Shown here in pieces: positions 53,618 to 62,455 of a stretch of DNA of 64,000 bases. The notes below the pieces were generated by a model. The model was not told where the DNA came from. It ran no database searches and saw only the letters and a list, made by a program, of their open reading frames with translations. The position numbers and the translations under genes are program-made. The DNA comes from Paenibacillus montanisoli. GTDB taxonomy: Bacteria > Bacillota > Bacilli > Paenibacillales > Paenibacillaceae. Every line of letters starts with the position of its first letter. Within the stretch, counting starts at the first letter, position 1. The DNA lies in NCBI RefSeq assembly GCF_003268025.1, contig NZ_QLUW01000004.1, forward strand, positions 124,001 to 188,000, read 5' to 3'.

Positions 53618-53730
53618 CATTTGATGTAGCTATGATGAACGTAAAAACAGCCCCGTATCTGCATCACATCGTAGGCTAAAAATGGAGAGCTCCAAAGCAA
53701 AATGGTTGTCATTAATTCGGTATGTCACAA

Positions 53731-54571
53731 GATTCGTCGGTTTAGATATCTCCAAAAAAATTTCTGCACAGTCGCAGATGCAGGTCGAGTGCTTCCTCAC
53801 TACTACGATTCAATTGCGCACACACCTGTCGCTGGTTGAAAACTAATTAAAGAGTTAAGTCCTGCGAATTCACCGGCATTTTGTTACGAAACTGGTCCTA
53901 CTGGTTACGAAACATACAGTTGGATCGAATCCATCGGAGTGAGCTGCACTGTCATTACAACTTCACTTATCCTGAAGAGGTCTGGTGACCCTATCAAAAC
54001 GGATCGGCGGGATACTGAGAAGCTAGCCCGTCTGTTTCGTGCAGACGAGCTGACCTCTGTCCATGTCCCTTCGCGTGATGACGAGGCTTTGCGTGACTTG
54101 GTTCATGCCCGTGAAGCAGCGAAAGAAGATGCAAATCGTTCCCGCCTACGGATGTTCAAGTTTTTCTCTTGCGTCATCAGTTTCATCCACCAGAGACCAT
54201 CAATCGCCGCTGGACGAAAAAATACCGAGTTTGGCTTGCCTCACTCACCTTCGAACACGAAGCCATGCAAGTCGTGTTTACGGAAATGCTGCATGCCTAG
54301 AAGAGATCGAGAAAATCGTATGAGTCGGTTGGAGAACGCACTTTTGCAACAAGCCACAACAGGCGCAAAGCTTCCGTTATCCAGCTGCTCCAAACTCTAC
54401 CGCGGTGTCGCTCGTCTTACAGCCATCACCATAGTCGCAGAAATCGGCACGTTTGCGCGGTTTCGTTCGCCAGCGCAACTGGTCGCCTATTTAGGTTTGG
54501 TTTCGCGAGAATATTCGTCCGGGCAAACTACGCGGCGAGGTTCCATGCCCCCCACTAGCCCAATTAAATAG
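53731..54571 (+). pseudogene. Decayed IS110-family transposase
   Basis: A broken DEDD transposase. The start FVGLDISKK is readable from 53733, then a frame change leads to VADAGR...HYYDSIAHTPV, an in-frame stop follows, and CYETGPTGYETYSWIESIGVSC precedes a long intact stretch KTDRRDTEKLARLFRADELTSVHVPSRDDEALRDLVHAREAAKED. A second frame change around 54180 and loss of the C-terminus (ending SREYSSGQTTRRG) complete the ruin. IS110 elements normally carry a bridge RNA in the flanking non-coding DNA; none can be identified here. Confidence 0.85.
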
Positions 54572-54834
54572 AAACTCAGTAATCGATAAATAGGAACTTT
54601 CGCTAATCTCGATATTTTTAGAAAAACAATAAATATTTTACAATTTCTTAAAAACTTATTACCTAAAATCTTAAAAACTTAGAAGTATCCTTGTAATGCC
54701 AACAGACTTCCAACGGGTAGCCTAGCTCTTTAATTCAAGTTGTTAAATTACTCTTTTCTTCGATGAAAAAAATGTATACAACTATAGAGATTCATGCTGC
54801 TTACCGGAATAACACTTCGTTAAGGAGAATCATT
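54572..54834. other. AT-rich gap after the IS110 remnant
   Basis: About 260 bp of very AT-rich DNA, unlike the surrounding GC-rich genes. No ORF, repeat or terminator that I can support. Confidence 0.5.
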
Positions 54835-55068
54835 GTGAAGATTAAGTCGAGAAAACCAATAATAGTGGCAGTATTAGGAGCATTAGTTTGGATAGGTGGA
54901 GCAGTTCTAAGTGGACTATATTACTTTAATTATTATGTAGAGGAGCTTAAAAGTTTTTATGGGGACCCTAGTCCTGTACCACTCTTTATTTATATGTTCC
55001 TATCTTTTATAGGTTTCCTAGTAGCTATCATTTCTATCGCTGTATGCTTTTTCTCATCGAAAAAGTAA
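54835..55068 (+). CDS. Small two-span membrane protein
   Basis: A 77-residue protein of unknown function. The GTG at 54835 (MKIKSRKPIIVAVLGALVW) has AAGGAG seven bases upstream; an in-frame ATG at 54763 lacks a good site. Two hydrophobic spans (IIVAVLGALVWIGGAVLSGLYYF and LFIYMFLSFIGFLVAIISIAVCFF) are joined by a short outside loop. The low GC content differs from its neighbours and suggests transfer. No family is recognised. Confidence 0.6.
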   Translation: MKIKSRKPIIVAVLGALVWIGGAVLSGLYYFNYYVEELKSFYGDPSPVPLFIYMFLSFIGFLVAIISIAVCFFSSKK

Positions 55069-55225
55069 GGAGTGAGCTTGCCTCATGGTACATCAACTAT
55101 TTTGGCAGGTTTGCTTATATTGTTATTAGTTCTTTTTTTTTGAAAAAAAGTTAGTTGGGACCAAACAAGATGACGGCTACCCAACCTCAACTGCACAAAA
55201 TGATTATTGTACACACCCTGACAAA
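55069..55225. other. Short AT-rich gap
   Basis: AT-rich sequence without a supported gene, between the small membrane protein and the fragment at 55226. Confidence 0.4.
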
Positions 55226-55405
55226 ATGAAGAAAGCTATCATAACTGCATCTACTGTCGCTGCAATCGCAATTGGTTACATTCGGTTTGTTAGCCTCGCC
55301 GCTCGAAAAAACTAGACCTGCGGCTAATTTACATAGCCATCCAATCGGAAGTAAGATGAACCTAAGCTCAGCTCCGCAGCGGCAGCTACCAATAAAAAAG
55401 GAGGG
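55226..55405 (+). pseudogene. Fragment of a secreted protein gene
   Basis: ATG 55226 opens MKKAIITASTVAAIAIG, which looks like the start of a signal peptide, but the frame soon ends; a shift near 55270 gives VTFGLLASPLEKTRPA in another frame. I read it as a frameshifted remnant of a secreted protein; no family is recognised and no complete gene exists. Confidence 0.45.
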
Positions 55406-55411
55406 GCCTCG

Positions 55412-55792
55412 ATGCCCGAGCGCAACCGACCTGTCCGATTGGCGATTGTCTGTTTAACGGCCTTATTCGCTGTAAGTATTGCCATTCAAATCTATATAGC
55501 CGGCATGGCTGTTTTTATCGATGCCGCACATTGGAAAGACCACACGAACTTCGTTCACATCATCGAGTTGATGCCGATCGCCATCTTCATCCTGTCCTTT
55601 TTTGGCCGCGCACGCGGTACAGTTCGGTGGCTCCCGCTAGCGATGTTCGGGCTCATCATCCTGCAATACGCAACGGCGCATTTGAACGCGAAGCTGCCTT
55701 ATTTCTCGGCGCTTCATCCCCTTATCGCAGTCATTCTCTTATGGATGTCCCTTTACACCCTTAAGCATGCCTATCGCTTGTGGCGCGGATAG
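55412..55792 (+). CDS. Small membrane protein (DUF6220-like)
   Basis: A 126-residue protein with four membrane spans: VRLAIVCLTALFAVSIAIQIYIAGMAVF, then the second near IELMPIAIFILSFFG, the third WLPLAMFGLIILQYA, and the last ALHPLIAVILLWMSLYTLKHAY. The His at HLNAKLPYFSALHP and the pattern match the DUF6220 family as I recall it. AAGGAGG precedes ATG 55412. The function is unknown; a relative of haem-type membrane proteins is possible but unproven. Confidence 0.8.
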   Translation: MPERNRPVRLAIVCLTALFAVSIAIQIYIAGMAVFIDAAHWKDHTNFVHIIELMPIAIFILSFFGRARGTVRWLPLAMFGLIILQYATAHLNAKLPYFSALHPLIAVILLWMSLYTLKHAYRLWRG

Positions 55793-55820
55793 CGCACGAT
55801 TTTGAATAATAAAACAAAGA

Positions 55821-55866
55821 GAAGCCGCGCAAAGGGCGTTCACGCCCGATGCACGGCTTCCTTTTT
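55821..55866. terminator. Bidirectional terminator
   Basis: GAAGCCG/CGGCTTC arms with an inner GGGCG/CGCCC stem, followed by TTTTT on the plus strand; convergent genes meet here. Confidence 0.78.
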
Positions 55867-55875
55867 CCACTTAGA

Positions 55876-56706
55876 TCACTTCACCTGCAGCGTGTAGCTT
55901 ACCGTAATCGGTCTGCCTTCTCTTGCGAATTGCCCCCATACCTTATAGACGCCGGCCTTCGGAAACACGGCGTGGAATACAGCCTCCGGGCCTGCCGCGT
56001 CGGCGTTATCGGGATGCACGTGGATATACTGCTCGGCATCGCCGCTAATGATTACAACATGCCCGGCCGCGCCCAAGTACGGTTCCAAATCGCGCACCGG
56101 CGTTTTCGTCGCCGCATCCGAAATATGGAATGCAAGCGTCGTCTCTTCACCCGCGGCGAGGCGGCCATGCGACAGCGTAACAATCTCATGCCCGGTCGAT
56201 TTCGTTAATGCCTTGTCCACGGTCAGCGGCTTCTGCTCCTTCTCCCCGCCTAGCTCGATCGTTTGTTTTGAAACGACCGTGCCGCTGCCCTCCGGCTGAT
56301 ATTCCGCGAACAGCCTGTATTCTCCGCCAAACGGAAACTTCGTACTGACCGTGAAAATGCCTTCGCCGTCGAAATCGGGATGGATATGGTTAAAATAGGA
56401 CAAGTCTTTGCTCACGACTATCAAATGCAGCAGCTTCTCGTGAAGGACCGCAAATTTCGTGATCGGCTCGCCGTCCGCGCCATGAGCCATAAACCGAATT
56501 CGGGTTGCCGCCTTTGCCTGCGGCTGTTCGGGATTCATCTGCCACATCGCTTGCACATCGCCGGAAGCGGCTTGATGCTCGTGATGATGATGTCCGCTTG
56601 CAGGTTCAGGGTCCGTTACGGCCTTGCTGGTGGTTACCGCTTTCGTACACGCGCTTAATCCTACGATCCCTGCAAGCAGCACCGCGATTGCTGCCATTCG
56701 TTTCAT
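55876..56706 (-). CDS. His-rich lipoprotein, possibly metal-related
   Basis: A 276-residue lipoprotein. The signal peptide (MKRMAAIAVLLAGIVGLSAC) has an L-S-A-C lipobox, so the mature protein is lipid-anchored outside. A GHHHHEHQ cluster and two repeats with an HIHPD / HVHPD motif (residues 115 and 240) in beta-sandwich-like YtkA/FixH domains suggest copper or other metal binding. ATG 56706 has GAGGTG six bases upstream. It stands alone; no transporter is adjacent. The function is an inference. Confidence 0.78.
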   Translation of the reverse strand: MKRMAAIAVLLAGIVGLSACTKAVTTSKAVTDPEPASGHHHHEHQAASGDVQAMWQMNPEQPQAKAATRIRFMAHGADGEPITKFAVLHEKLLHLIVVSKDLSYFNHIHPDFDGEGIFTVSTKFPFGGEYRLFAEYQPEGSGTVVSKQTIELGGEKEQKPLTVDKALTKSTGHEIVTLSHGRLAAGEETTLAFHISDAATKTPVRDLEPYLGAAGHVVIISGDAEQYIHVHPDNADAAGPEAVFHAVFPKAGVYKVWGQFAREGRPITVSYTLQVK

Positions 56707-56781
56707 TCCGCTCACCTCTTTGAAAAATCATGCCATCCCTCTATATTCCACAAAATGGCATGCTTCATACCCGAGGCGCGT

Positions 56782-57405
56782 TTAATAGGTCAGCGCGACC
56801 GATTTGTTCACATAAGTAGGATCCTTTAAGACGCGAATCAAAAAATGCGCCACATCGGCACGGGAAATCCGTCCTTTCCCCTTAGGCACTCCAAGCCTCG
56901 CCTCAAGATAGAGCCCCCTCCTCCGTCCGTTCGTCAGCTGAAGCGGACGGGCAATCGTCCACTGCAGCCCGCTATCGGCCAGCGCAACAGCGGCTCGGCG
57001 ATGTTCGGCCAGCACGCGGCGCAGCAGTAGTTGTACGATGAACCCGGCGGCACCGGGAAGCTCGTTATCGATGCCCGCTGAGGCGACATAACCGATCCGC
57101 TCGACGCCATGGCGCTTCATTCCGGCGATCAAATTACGGGCCATGTCCGAAAGCGCCGCTCCACCGCGAAGCCCGCTCGCGCCAAGACAGGACAAGACGG
57201 CGTCCTGTCCTTCGATCGCCATGCTGACCGCTTCTATGTCCCGCGCGTCGCCCTTCATAATCCGGAGAGCGCCTCCTTGGTATTGGCCGGCATTCAGCTT
57301 CCGCGGCGAACGGACAAAGGCCGTCACGGTATGCCCCTGCTCCAGCGCTTGCCGAACGACCTCCTGCCCGGTACGCCCGCTAGCGCCAAACACGACGATC
57401 TTCAT
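56782..57405 (-). CDS. NAD(P)-binding oxidoreductase, SDR-like
   Basis: A 207-residue Rossmann-fold protein of the atypical SDR (NAD(P)H-binding, NmrA-like) group: VVFGASGRTGQEVVRQALEQG (residues 3-23), VLSCLGASGLRGG, and the C-terminal TIARPLQLTNG and ISRADVAHFLIRVL. The canonical YX3K active site is absent, as usual in this subgroup. The substrate is unknown. A Per-like box lies 56 bp upstream of its start, so it may respond to oxidative stress. Confidence 0.85.
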   Translation of the reverse strand: MKIVVFGASGRTGQEVVRQALEQGHTVTAFVRSPRKLNAGQYQGGALRIMKGDARDIEAVSMAIEGQDAVLSCLGASGLRGGAALSDMARNLIAGMKRHGVERIGYVASAGIDNELPGAAGFIVQLLLRRVLAEHRRAAVALADSGLQWTIARPLQLTNGRRRGLYLEARLGVPKGKGRISRADVAHFLIRVLKDPTYVNKSVALTY

Positions 57406-57460
57406 GTTCCAGCACTCCCTTTCTGCCGAACGTTTTTTGGCTATTGACTTTTTCCCTTAT

Positions 57461-57475
57461 TTATAATAATTTTAA
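57461..57475. promoter_or_regulatory. Per-box-like palindrome between the SDR and dps genes
   Basis: TTATAATAATTTTAA matches the Bacillus Per box (TTATAATnATTATAA) with one mismatch. A second imperfect palindrome, TTAGAATTAATTCTTA, follows at 57477-57492. Peroxide sensor PerR or a Fur relative may bind; dps genes are typical targets. Confidence 0.55.
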
Positions 57476-57765
57476 TTTAGAATTAATTCTTATTTAGTAA
57501 AAAGCATGATTATTTCGACTGGCGCTTCGGCAAAATAGATGGGTATCCCTGGTGAACGAGCCAATATTGGCCGTGGCGTCAGCACCTCGCCTCGAAGATC
57601 ATGCAGGACCGGGCACGCGCAAATGCGGCCAAATCACCGGGCGTTCCAAGACCAAGCACGAGTTTATGCATGCGGCGACGAGTCTGGAATGCAGCCTCGG
57701 CATAAGCGGCAAATCAAGCCGCGGAAATGTAATTTGTATATCCTATTATGAAGGAGCTGTTCGAG
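57476..57765. other. Leader region of dps
   Basis: About 290 bp with no ORF that I can assign. After the AT-rich operator-like first 50 bp the composition turns GC-rich. A short frame at 57552-57929 overlaps dps and has no family. No clear promoter is seen near dps. Confidence 0.4.
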
Positions 57766-58206
57766 ATGACGACGAACCTGCAAACCATTTTAAACAAACA
57801 AATCGCCACGTGGAGCGTGCTTTACGTCAAGCTTCACAATTATCACTGGTACGTAAAAGGCAACCAGTTTTTCACCTTGCACACGAAATTCCAGGAGCTC
57901 TACGAAGAAGCTACGCTTCACGTGGATGAAATCGCCGAGCGCCTGCTCGCCGTCGGCGGCCAGCCTGTCGCGACTATGGCCGAGTACATCGAGCTCTCCA
58001 GCGTGAAGGAAGCAACGGGACGCGAATCGGCGGTCGAGATGGTCGATGCCATCGTAGCGGACTTCACAATTGTAGCCGGCGAGCTGAAGGAAGGCATGGA
58101 AATGGCGCAATCCGCCGGCGACGAAACATCGGGCGATATGCTGCTCGCCATCCACAGCTCGCTTGAGAAGCATATTTGGATGCTTAAAGCGTTCAACGGC
58201 CGGTAA
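57766..58206 (+). CDS. dps: Dps family DNA-binding ferritin-like protein
   Basis: A 146-residue Dps that oxidises and stores iron and shields DNA. The ferroxidase-site residues are visible in [46 protein letters not shown] 57766 ([12 protein letters not shown]) has AAGGAG nine bases upstream; the ATG at 57748 is too close to that site. The short N-terminus lacks the lysine-rich tail, so DNA binding may be weak. It is close to B. subtilis MrgA/DpsA, which is PerR-controlled. Confidence 0.94.
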   Translation: MTTNLQTILNKQIATWSVLYVKLHNYHWYVKGNQFFTLHTKFQELYEEATLHVDEIAERLLAVGGQPVATMAEYIELSSVKEATGRESAVEMVDAIVADFTIVAGELKEGMEMAQSAGDETSGDMLLAIHSSLEKHIWMLKAFNGR

Positions 58207-58220
58207 ATTAGGCGTGGCTG

Positions 58221-58284
58221 AAAAAAAAGACACCTCATGCTTACGGCGAGCATCCACGCTCCCGAAGCATAAGGTGTCTTTTTT
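58221..58284. terminator. Bidirectional terminator between dps and the ABC-F gene
   Basis: AAGACACCT/AGGTGTCTT with an ATGCTT/AAGCAT extension and T-runs on both strands. Confidence 0.85.
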
Positions 58285-58287
58285 CGT

Positions 58288-60234
58288 TTATCGCTTCTTG
58301 TTCGCCGCAATTTGCTCGGCCAGCTCGTTCAAGTACGTCCAGCGGTCCATCAGATGCTCCAGCTTCGCTTCAAGCTCCTGCTGCTCCCGCAGCAGATCCT
58401 GAAGCGTGGCGGAGTCGCTGCTCGACGCTTCCATCTTCGCTTGCACAGAAGCAAGCGCCGCTTCCGCTTTCTCGATATCGGAGTCGATCGACTCAAACTC
58501 TTTCTGCTCTTTGTAGGACATCTTCGTCGGCCCGGCCGGCTGCTCGAATGCGGATTTGTTCCCGGCTGTCTCTTCAGGCGCACCAGCAGGCTTACGCTCC
58601 ACGCCTGCGTCTGCAGCCCCTGCGGAACGCACGCCGTGCTCTGCCGCATAGGCCTGATAGTCCGAGAAGTTGCCGACATGCTGCACGATAGTGCCGTCGC
58701 CTTCAAAGGCGAAAATCCGCTCAGCCGTCCGGTCAAGGAAATACCGGTCATGGGAAACCGTGATCACGACGCCCGGGAAGTCGTCCAGATAATCCTCCAG
58801 CACGGTCAGCGTCGTAATGTCCAAATCGTTCGTCGGCTCGTCGAGCAGCAGCACGTTCGGCGCTTCCATCAGTACGCGCAGCAGCTGCAGCCGCCGCTTC
58901 TCGCCGCCGGAGAGCTTCGCGATCGGCGTCCATTGCTGCGCAGGCGGGAATAGAAACCGCTCCAGCATCTGCGCCGCGGTGACCGTCGTTCCATCCCCGG
59001 TCGTCACCCGCTCCGCGCTTTCGCGGATATAATCGATGACGCGCATCGTCTCATCCATCTCCTCGCGTTCCTGCGAGAAGACGCCCAGCTTCACGGTCGG
59101 GCCGAGCCGTACTTCGCCCGCATCCGGCTCAAGCTTGCCGGCGATCAGCTTAAGCAGCGTCGACTTGCCTAGGCCGTTGCGGCCAACGATGCCGACGCGA
59201 TCCTCCGGCACCGCGATGTAATTGAAATCACGGATGACGGTCCGTCCCTCGAAGGACTTGGTCAATCCCTCGATCTCGATAATTTTCTTCCCGAGCCGCG
59301 TCGACGCGACCGAAACCTCCAGCTTCCCGCCTGCCTTCTCCGGCGCCGCGGCCTGCAGCTCCTCGAAGCGCTTAATCCGCGCCTGCTGCTTCGTCGTCCT
59401 CGCTTGCGCGCCTCTGCGCATCCAAGCGAGCTCATTGCGCAGCAGGTTCTTTCGCTTCGCCTCCGATGCCGCCTCCCGTTCCTCGCGGTCAAGCTTCAAT
59501 TCCAGAAATTTGCTGTAATTCGCCGTATAGAAATACGCCTTTCCTTTATCGAGCTCCAGCGTCCGGTTGCTGACCCTGTCGAGGAAATACCGGTCATGCG
59601 TAATCATGAGCAGCGCGCCCTTGCGCTTCTGCAGCATCCCTTCGAGCCAAGCGACCGATTCGTTGTCGATATGGTTCGTCGGCTCATCGAGCAGCAGCAC
59701 GTCGGCCGGCTGGATGAGCGCGGCCGCCATGGCGACGCGCTTGCGCTGGCCGCCCGAGAGAACGCCGAGCTTCGCGCCGTAGTCGGCGATGCCGAGCTTG
59801 GAGAGCGCAATCTTTGCCTCGCTCTCAATGCCCCACGCGTCCAGCTCGTCCATGCGCTGGTTCGCGCGAACCAGCTTTTCCTGCAGCGCCGCGTCGCCGG
59901 GCTTCAGCTCCAACGCCTGCAGCGCCTCTTCGTACGCGCGCACCGCCGCCATCTGCGGCGAATCGCCGCCGAGCACATGGGCAAGCGCCGTCTGCTCGGG
60001 ATCGAACTGCGGATCCTGCGCGAGCATCCGCACCGTGGCGCCGCCTGCAACAAGAATAGAGCCCGAATCAGGGGGCTCTAGACCTGCAACGACTTGTAGA
60101 AACGTAGATTTACCGGTGCCGTTAACGCCGATAATCCCGATTTTGTCGCCCATTTCCACGCCGAACGACACATCTTCAAACAATATTTTTTCACCGTAGC
60201 TCTTCGAAATATGATCAACCGTCAATACGTGCAT
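58288..60234 (-). CDS. ABC-F type ATPase, Uup/YfmR-like
   Basis: A soluble ABC-F protein (648 residues) with two ATP domains: Walker A GVNGTGKST and GRNGLGKST, LSGGQRKR and LSGGEKRR signatures, Walker B LLLDEPTNHID and LLLDEPTNDLD. The linker is rich in Arg/Lys (AWMRRGAQARTTKQQAR), and the C-terminal coiled coil (SIDSDIEKAEAALASVQAKME, LREQQELEAKLEHLMDRW) is typical of Uup. Such proteins act on ribosomes or recombination intermediates, not transport. No resistance role is implied. Confidence 0.9.
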   Translation of the reverse strand: MHVLTVDHISKSYGEKILFEDVSFGVEMGDKIGIIGVNGTGKSTFLQVVAGLEPPDSGSILVAGGATVRMLAQDPQFDPEQTALAHVLGGDSPQMAAVRAYEEALQALELKPGDAALQEKLVRANQRMDELDAWGIESEAKIALSKLGIADYGAKLGVLSGGQRKRVAMAAALIQPADVLLLDEPTNHIDNESVAWLEGMLQKRKGALLMITHDRYFLDRVSNRTLELDKGKAYFYTANYSKFLELKLDREEREAASEAKRKNLLRNELAWMRRGAQARTTKQQARIKRFEELQAAAPEKAGGKLEVSVASTRLGKKIIEIEGLTKSFEGRTVIRDFNYIAVPEDRVGIVGRNGLGKSTLLKLIAGKLEPDAGEVRLGPTVKLGVFSQEREEMDETMRVIDYIRESAERVTTGDGTTVTAAQMLERFLFPPAQQWTPIAKLSGGEKRRLQLLRVLMEAPNVLLLDEPTNDLDITTLTVLEDYLDDFPGVVITVSHDRYFLDRTAERIFAFEGDGTIVQHVGNFSDYQAYAAEHGVRSAGAADAGVERKPAGAPEETAGNKSAFEQPAGPTKMSYKEQKEFESIDSDIEKAEAALASVQAKMEASSSDSATLQDLLREQQELEAKLEHLMDRWTYLNELAEQIAANKKR

Positions 60235-60360
60235 CTCGTCATTCCCGCCTAACGTTAGTGGATCGCAAAACGCAGCCGCGTTCTGCGCCTCGAGAAACCG
60301 GCCACGCCTCCAACGGGCGCAGGTTCCGTTTCTTCGTATCTCCTAACTTTAAACGATGAA

Positions 60361-61404
60361 CTAAGCTTCGATCAAATCTTTCTTCGCGAAATCGCCCACA
60401 GCCTGCTCCGCCTTCAGCGCGATGGCCGCCATCGTGCGCACCGCTTCCACCGGGTAGCTGCCCGAAGCCGTTTCGCCGGAGAGCATCACCGCATCCGTGC
60501 CGTCCCACACGGCATTGGCCACGTCGCAAGCCTCAGCGCGCGTCGGACGCGGGTTGCTTTGCATCGAATCGAGCATCTGCGTTGCCGTGATAACGAATTT
60601 GCCTGCGCGGTTGCACGCGGCGATCATCCGTTTCTGAGCCATCGGCACTTCTTCGATCGGAATTTCGACGCCAAGGTCGCCCCGCGCTACCATGATGCCT
60701 TCCGAAGCGTCCACGATTGCGGCCAGCTCGTCGAGACCTTCCTGGTTTTCGATCTTCGAAATGATTTGAATGTGGCTCGCGCCTTTCTCGGCCAGCAGTC
60801 CCTTCACCTCAAGCACGTCCTCCGCCCGGCGGACGAACGACATGGCGATCATATCGACGCCGTTCTCGATCCCAAAGGCGATATGCAGCTTGTCCTTCTC
60901 CGTCACGCCCGGCAGGCTGGTGCGGATGCCCGGCAAATTAACGCCTTTGCGCGACTTGATAATGCCGCCGTTCAAAATGACGCAGACCACTTCGCTGCCT
61001 TCGATGCGAACAACCTCCAGCTCGATCAAACCGTCGTCGATCATAATGCGCGAACCAACCTTAACATCCTTCGCCAAGTCATAGGACACGGAGATCCGCG
61101 ATGCCGTACCGACGATCGGCTCGGTCGTCAGCGTCAGAAAATCGCCGCTTCTCAGCATGTAGGATGATTCCTGCAGCATTCCTGTCCGGATTTCCGGACC
61201 TTTAATGTCCAGCATAAAGGAAACCGGTACATTCAGCTTGCTCGCCGCCGCCCGAACGGCCAAAATCCGCTGACGATGATCATCCAGCTCCCCATGCGCC
61301 AAGTTCAGTCTCGCTATATTCATGCCTGCTTTCAGCATGCCCTCCAGCATCTCCGCCGACATACAAGCAGGTCCCATCGTGCATACAATCGCTGTTTTCT
61401 TCAT
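60361..61404 (-). CDS. Short pyruvate-kinase paralogue lacking the C-terminal domain
   Basis: A 347-residue relative of pyruvate kinase (phosphoenolpyruvate + ADP to pyruvate + ATP). Catalytic residues are retained: [10 protein letters not shown] (Lys), [13 protein letters not shown] (Glu/Asp), [10 protein letters not shown] (Thr) and [12 protein letters not shown]. The usual C-terminal regulatory domain (about 115 residues) is missing: it ends [17 protein letters not shown]. The N-loop reads RLNLAHG where normal enzymes have RLNFSHG, so the K+-ligand Ser is Ala. ATG 61404 follows GGAG eight bases upstream; the open frame extends further. Divergent from an AraC gene. Confidence 0.85.
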   Translation of the reverse strand: MKKTAIVCTMGPACMSAEMLEGMLKAGMNIARLNLAHGELDDHRQRILAVRAAASKLNVPVSFMLDIKGPEIRTGMLQESSYMLRSGDFLTLTTEPIVGTASRISVSYDLAKDVKVGSRIMIDDGLIELEVVRIEGSEVVCVILNGGIIKSRKGVNLPGIRTSLPGVTEKDKLHIAFGIENGVDMIAMSFVRRAEDVLEVKGLLAEKGASHIQIISKIENQEGLDELAAIVDASEGIMVARGDLGVEIPIEEVPMAQKRMIAACNRAGKFVITATQMLDSMQSNPRPTRAEACDVANAVWDGTDAVMLSGETASGSYPVEAVRTMAAIALKAEQAVGDFAKKDLIEA

Positions 61405-61533
61405 GCCGCTCACTCCCAGGTCTAGATTCATTCTGTTGCTCCTATTGTAAAAGAACAATTGCGCGAGTAGGTAGGACTATAGTACAGTGGTTGTAAAATA
61501 GTACGTTCAATGTTCGGGAGCGAGCGACAGCCT

Positions 61534-62322
61534 ATGTTTCATATTTTCGACATCAAACAAGAGCGCGGCATCCTTCAAGGGGATCGGCGGACGCTCGGCA
61601 TGGACAGCTATACGCTGGTTTGGGTGCGCTTCGGCCAGACCAGCTACGCCTTCTCGGGCCAAACGATCAGCTGCCGCAAAAACGATCTGCTGCTCATACC
61701 GGCCGGCGTTCCCGCCGCTGAGATGCGCGGCACCGGAAGCATCCGTGAAAGCGTGACGGTACGCTTCAGTCCGGCCGATATTTCTACGATGCAGCTGCTG
61801 CCGATCTTATCGCGCCGGGCGCCGCTGCGCTGGGTGACGCATATGCCGGAGCTGCTGCTGGAGAAGCTGCTTTATATCGTGGAACAATGGAGCGATCGCG
61901 ACCGCTACTTCTCGATCATGTGCTCGGCGCTGCTGACCGAGCTGCTCGTCACGATCAGCCGGGAATATGACGAGGGCGAGAAAGCGCCGTCCTCCATTCA
62001 GCACATCGAGCGGATGAAGCGCTATATCGAGGACCATTACAGGAGCAAAATAACAAAGCTTGAGCTAGGCGACTGCATCGGCGTCAGCCCCAACTACGCC
62101 GCCTCGCTGTTCAGCAAAGTCACCGGCCTGACCATTAGCGAATACGTCCACCGCAGACGGATGAAGACGGCCCACTACCTGCTGCGCCACTCCCAGCTAA
62201 CCGTGCAGGACATCTCCGAACATCTCGGTTACAGCGATCCGTCGTACTTCAACCGCATCTTCAAACGTATTATTGGCAAGCTGCCGTCGGACCTGATTGC
62301 GGAACGCACGCTGCTCGAGTGA
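61534..62322 (+). CDS. AraC family transcriptional regulator
   Basis: A 262-residue regulator with an N-terminal cupin-like domain (SYAFSGQTISCRKNDLLLIPAGVPA) and the C-terminal double helix-turn-helix (ITKLELGDCIGVSPNYAASLFSKVTGLTISEYVHRRRM, LTVQDISEHLGYSDPSYFNRIFKR). ATG 61534 is chosen, with a GGGAG site 13 nt upstream; ATG 61510 has none. Divergent from the short pyruvate-kinase paralogue, which may be its target. The ligand is unknown. Confidence 0.87.
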   Translation: MFHIFDIKQERGILQGDRRTLGMDSYTLVWVRFGQTSYAFSGQTISCRKNDLLLIPAGVPAAEMRGTGSIRESVTVRFSPADISTMQLLPILSRRAPLRWVTHMPELLLEKLLYIVEQWSDRDRYFSIMCSALLTELLVTISREYDEGEKAPSSIQHIERMKRYIEDHYRSKITKLELGDCIGVSPNYAASLFSKVTGLTISEYVHRRRMKTAHYLLRHSQLTVQDISEHLGYSDPSYFNRIFKRIIGKLPSDLIAERTLLE

Positions 62323-62410
62323 GCTTGCCGCTGGAGTTCGTTAGTCCGATGCGGTGGCGTGAGCAAAGCCGCCAAGGACAGCCAAGTTATCGAGCGGCAG
62401 CATGCCCTCC

Positions 62411-62446
62411 AAAAAAAAAGGCCGCCAAGTCATCCTTGGCGGCCTT
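62411..62446. terminator. Bidirectional terminator
   Basis: AAGGCCGCCAAG pairs with CTTGGCGGCCTT around TCATC; a run of nine T residues follows on the minus strand. Confidence 0.87.
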
Positions 62447-62455
62447 CCTTACCTA

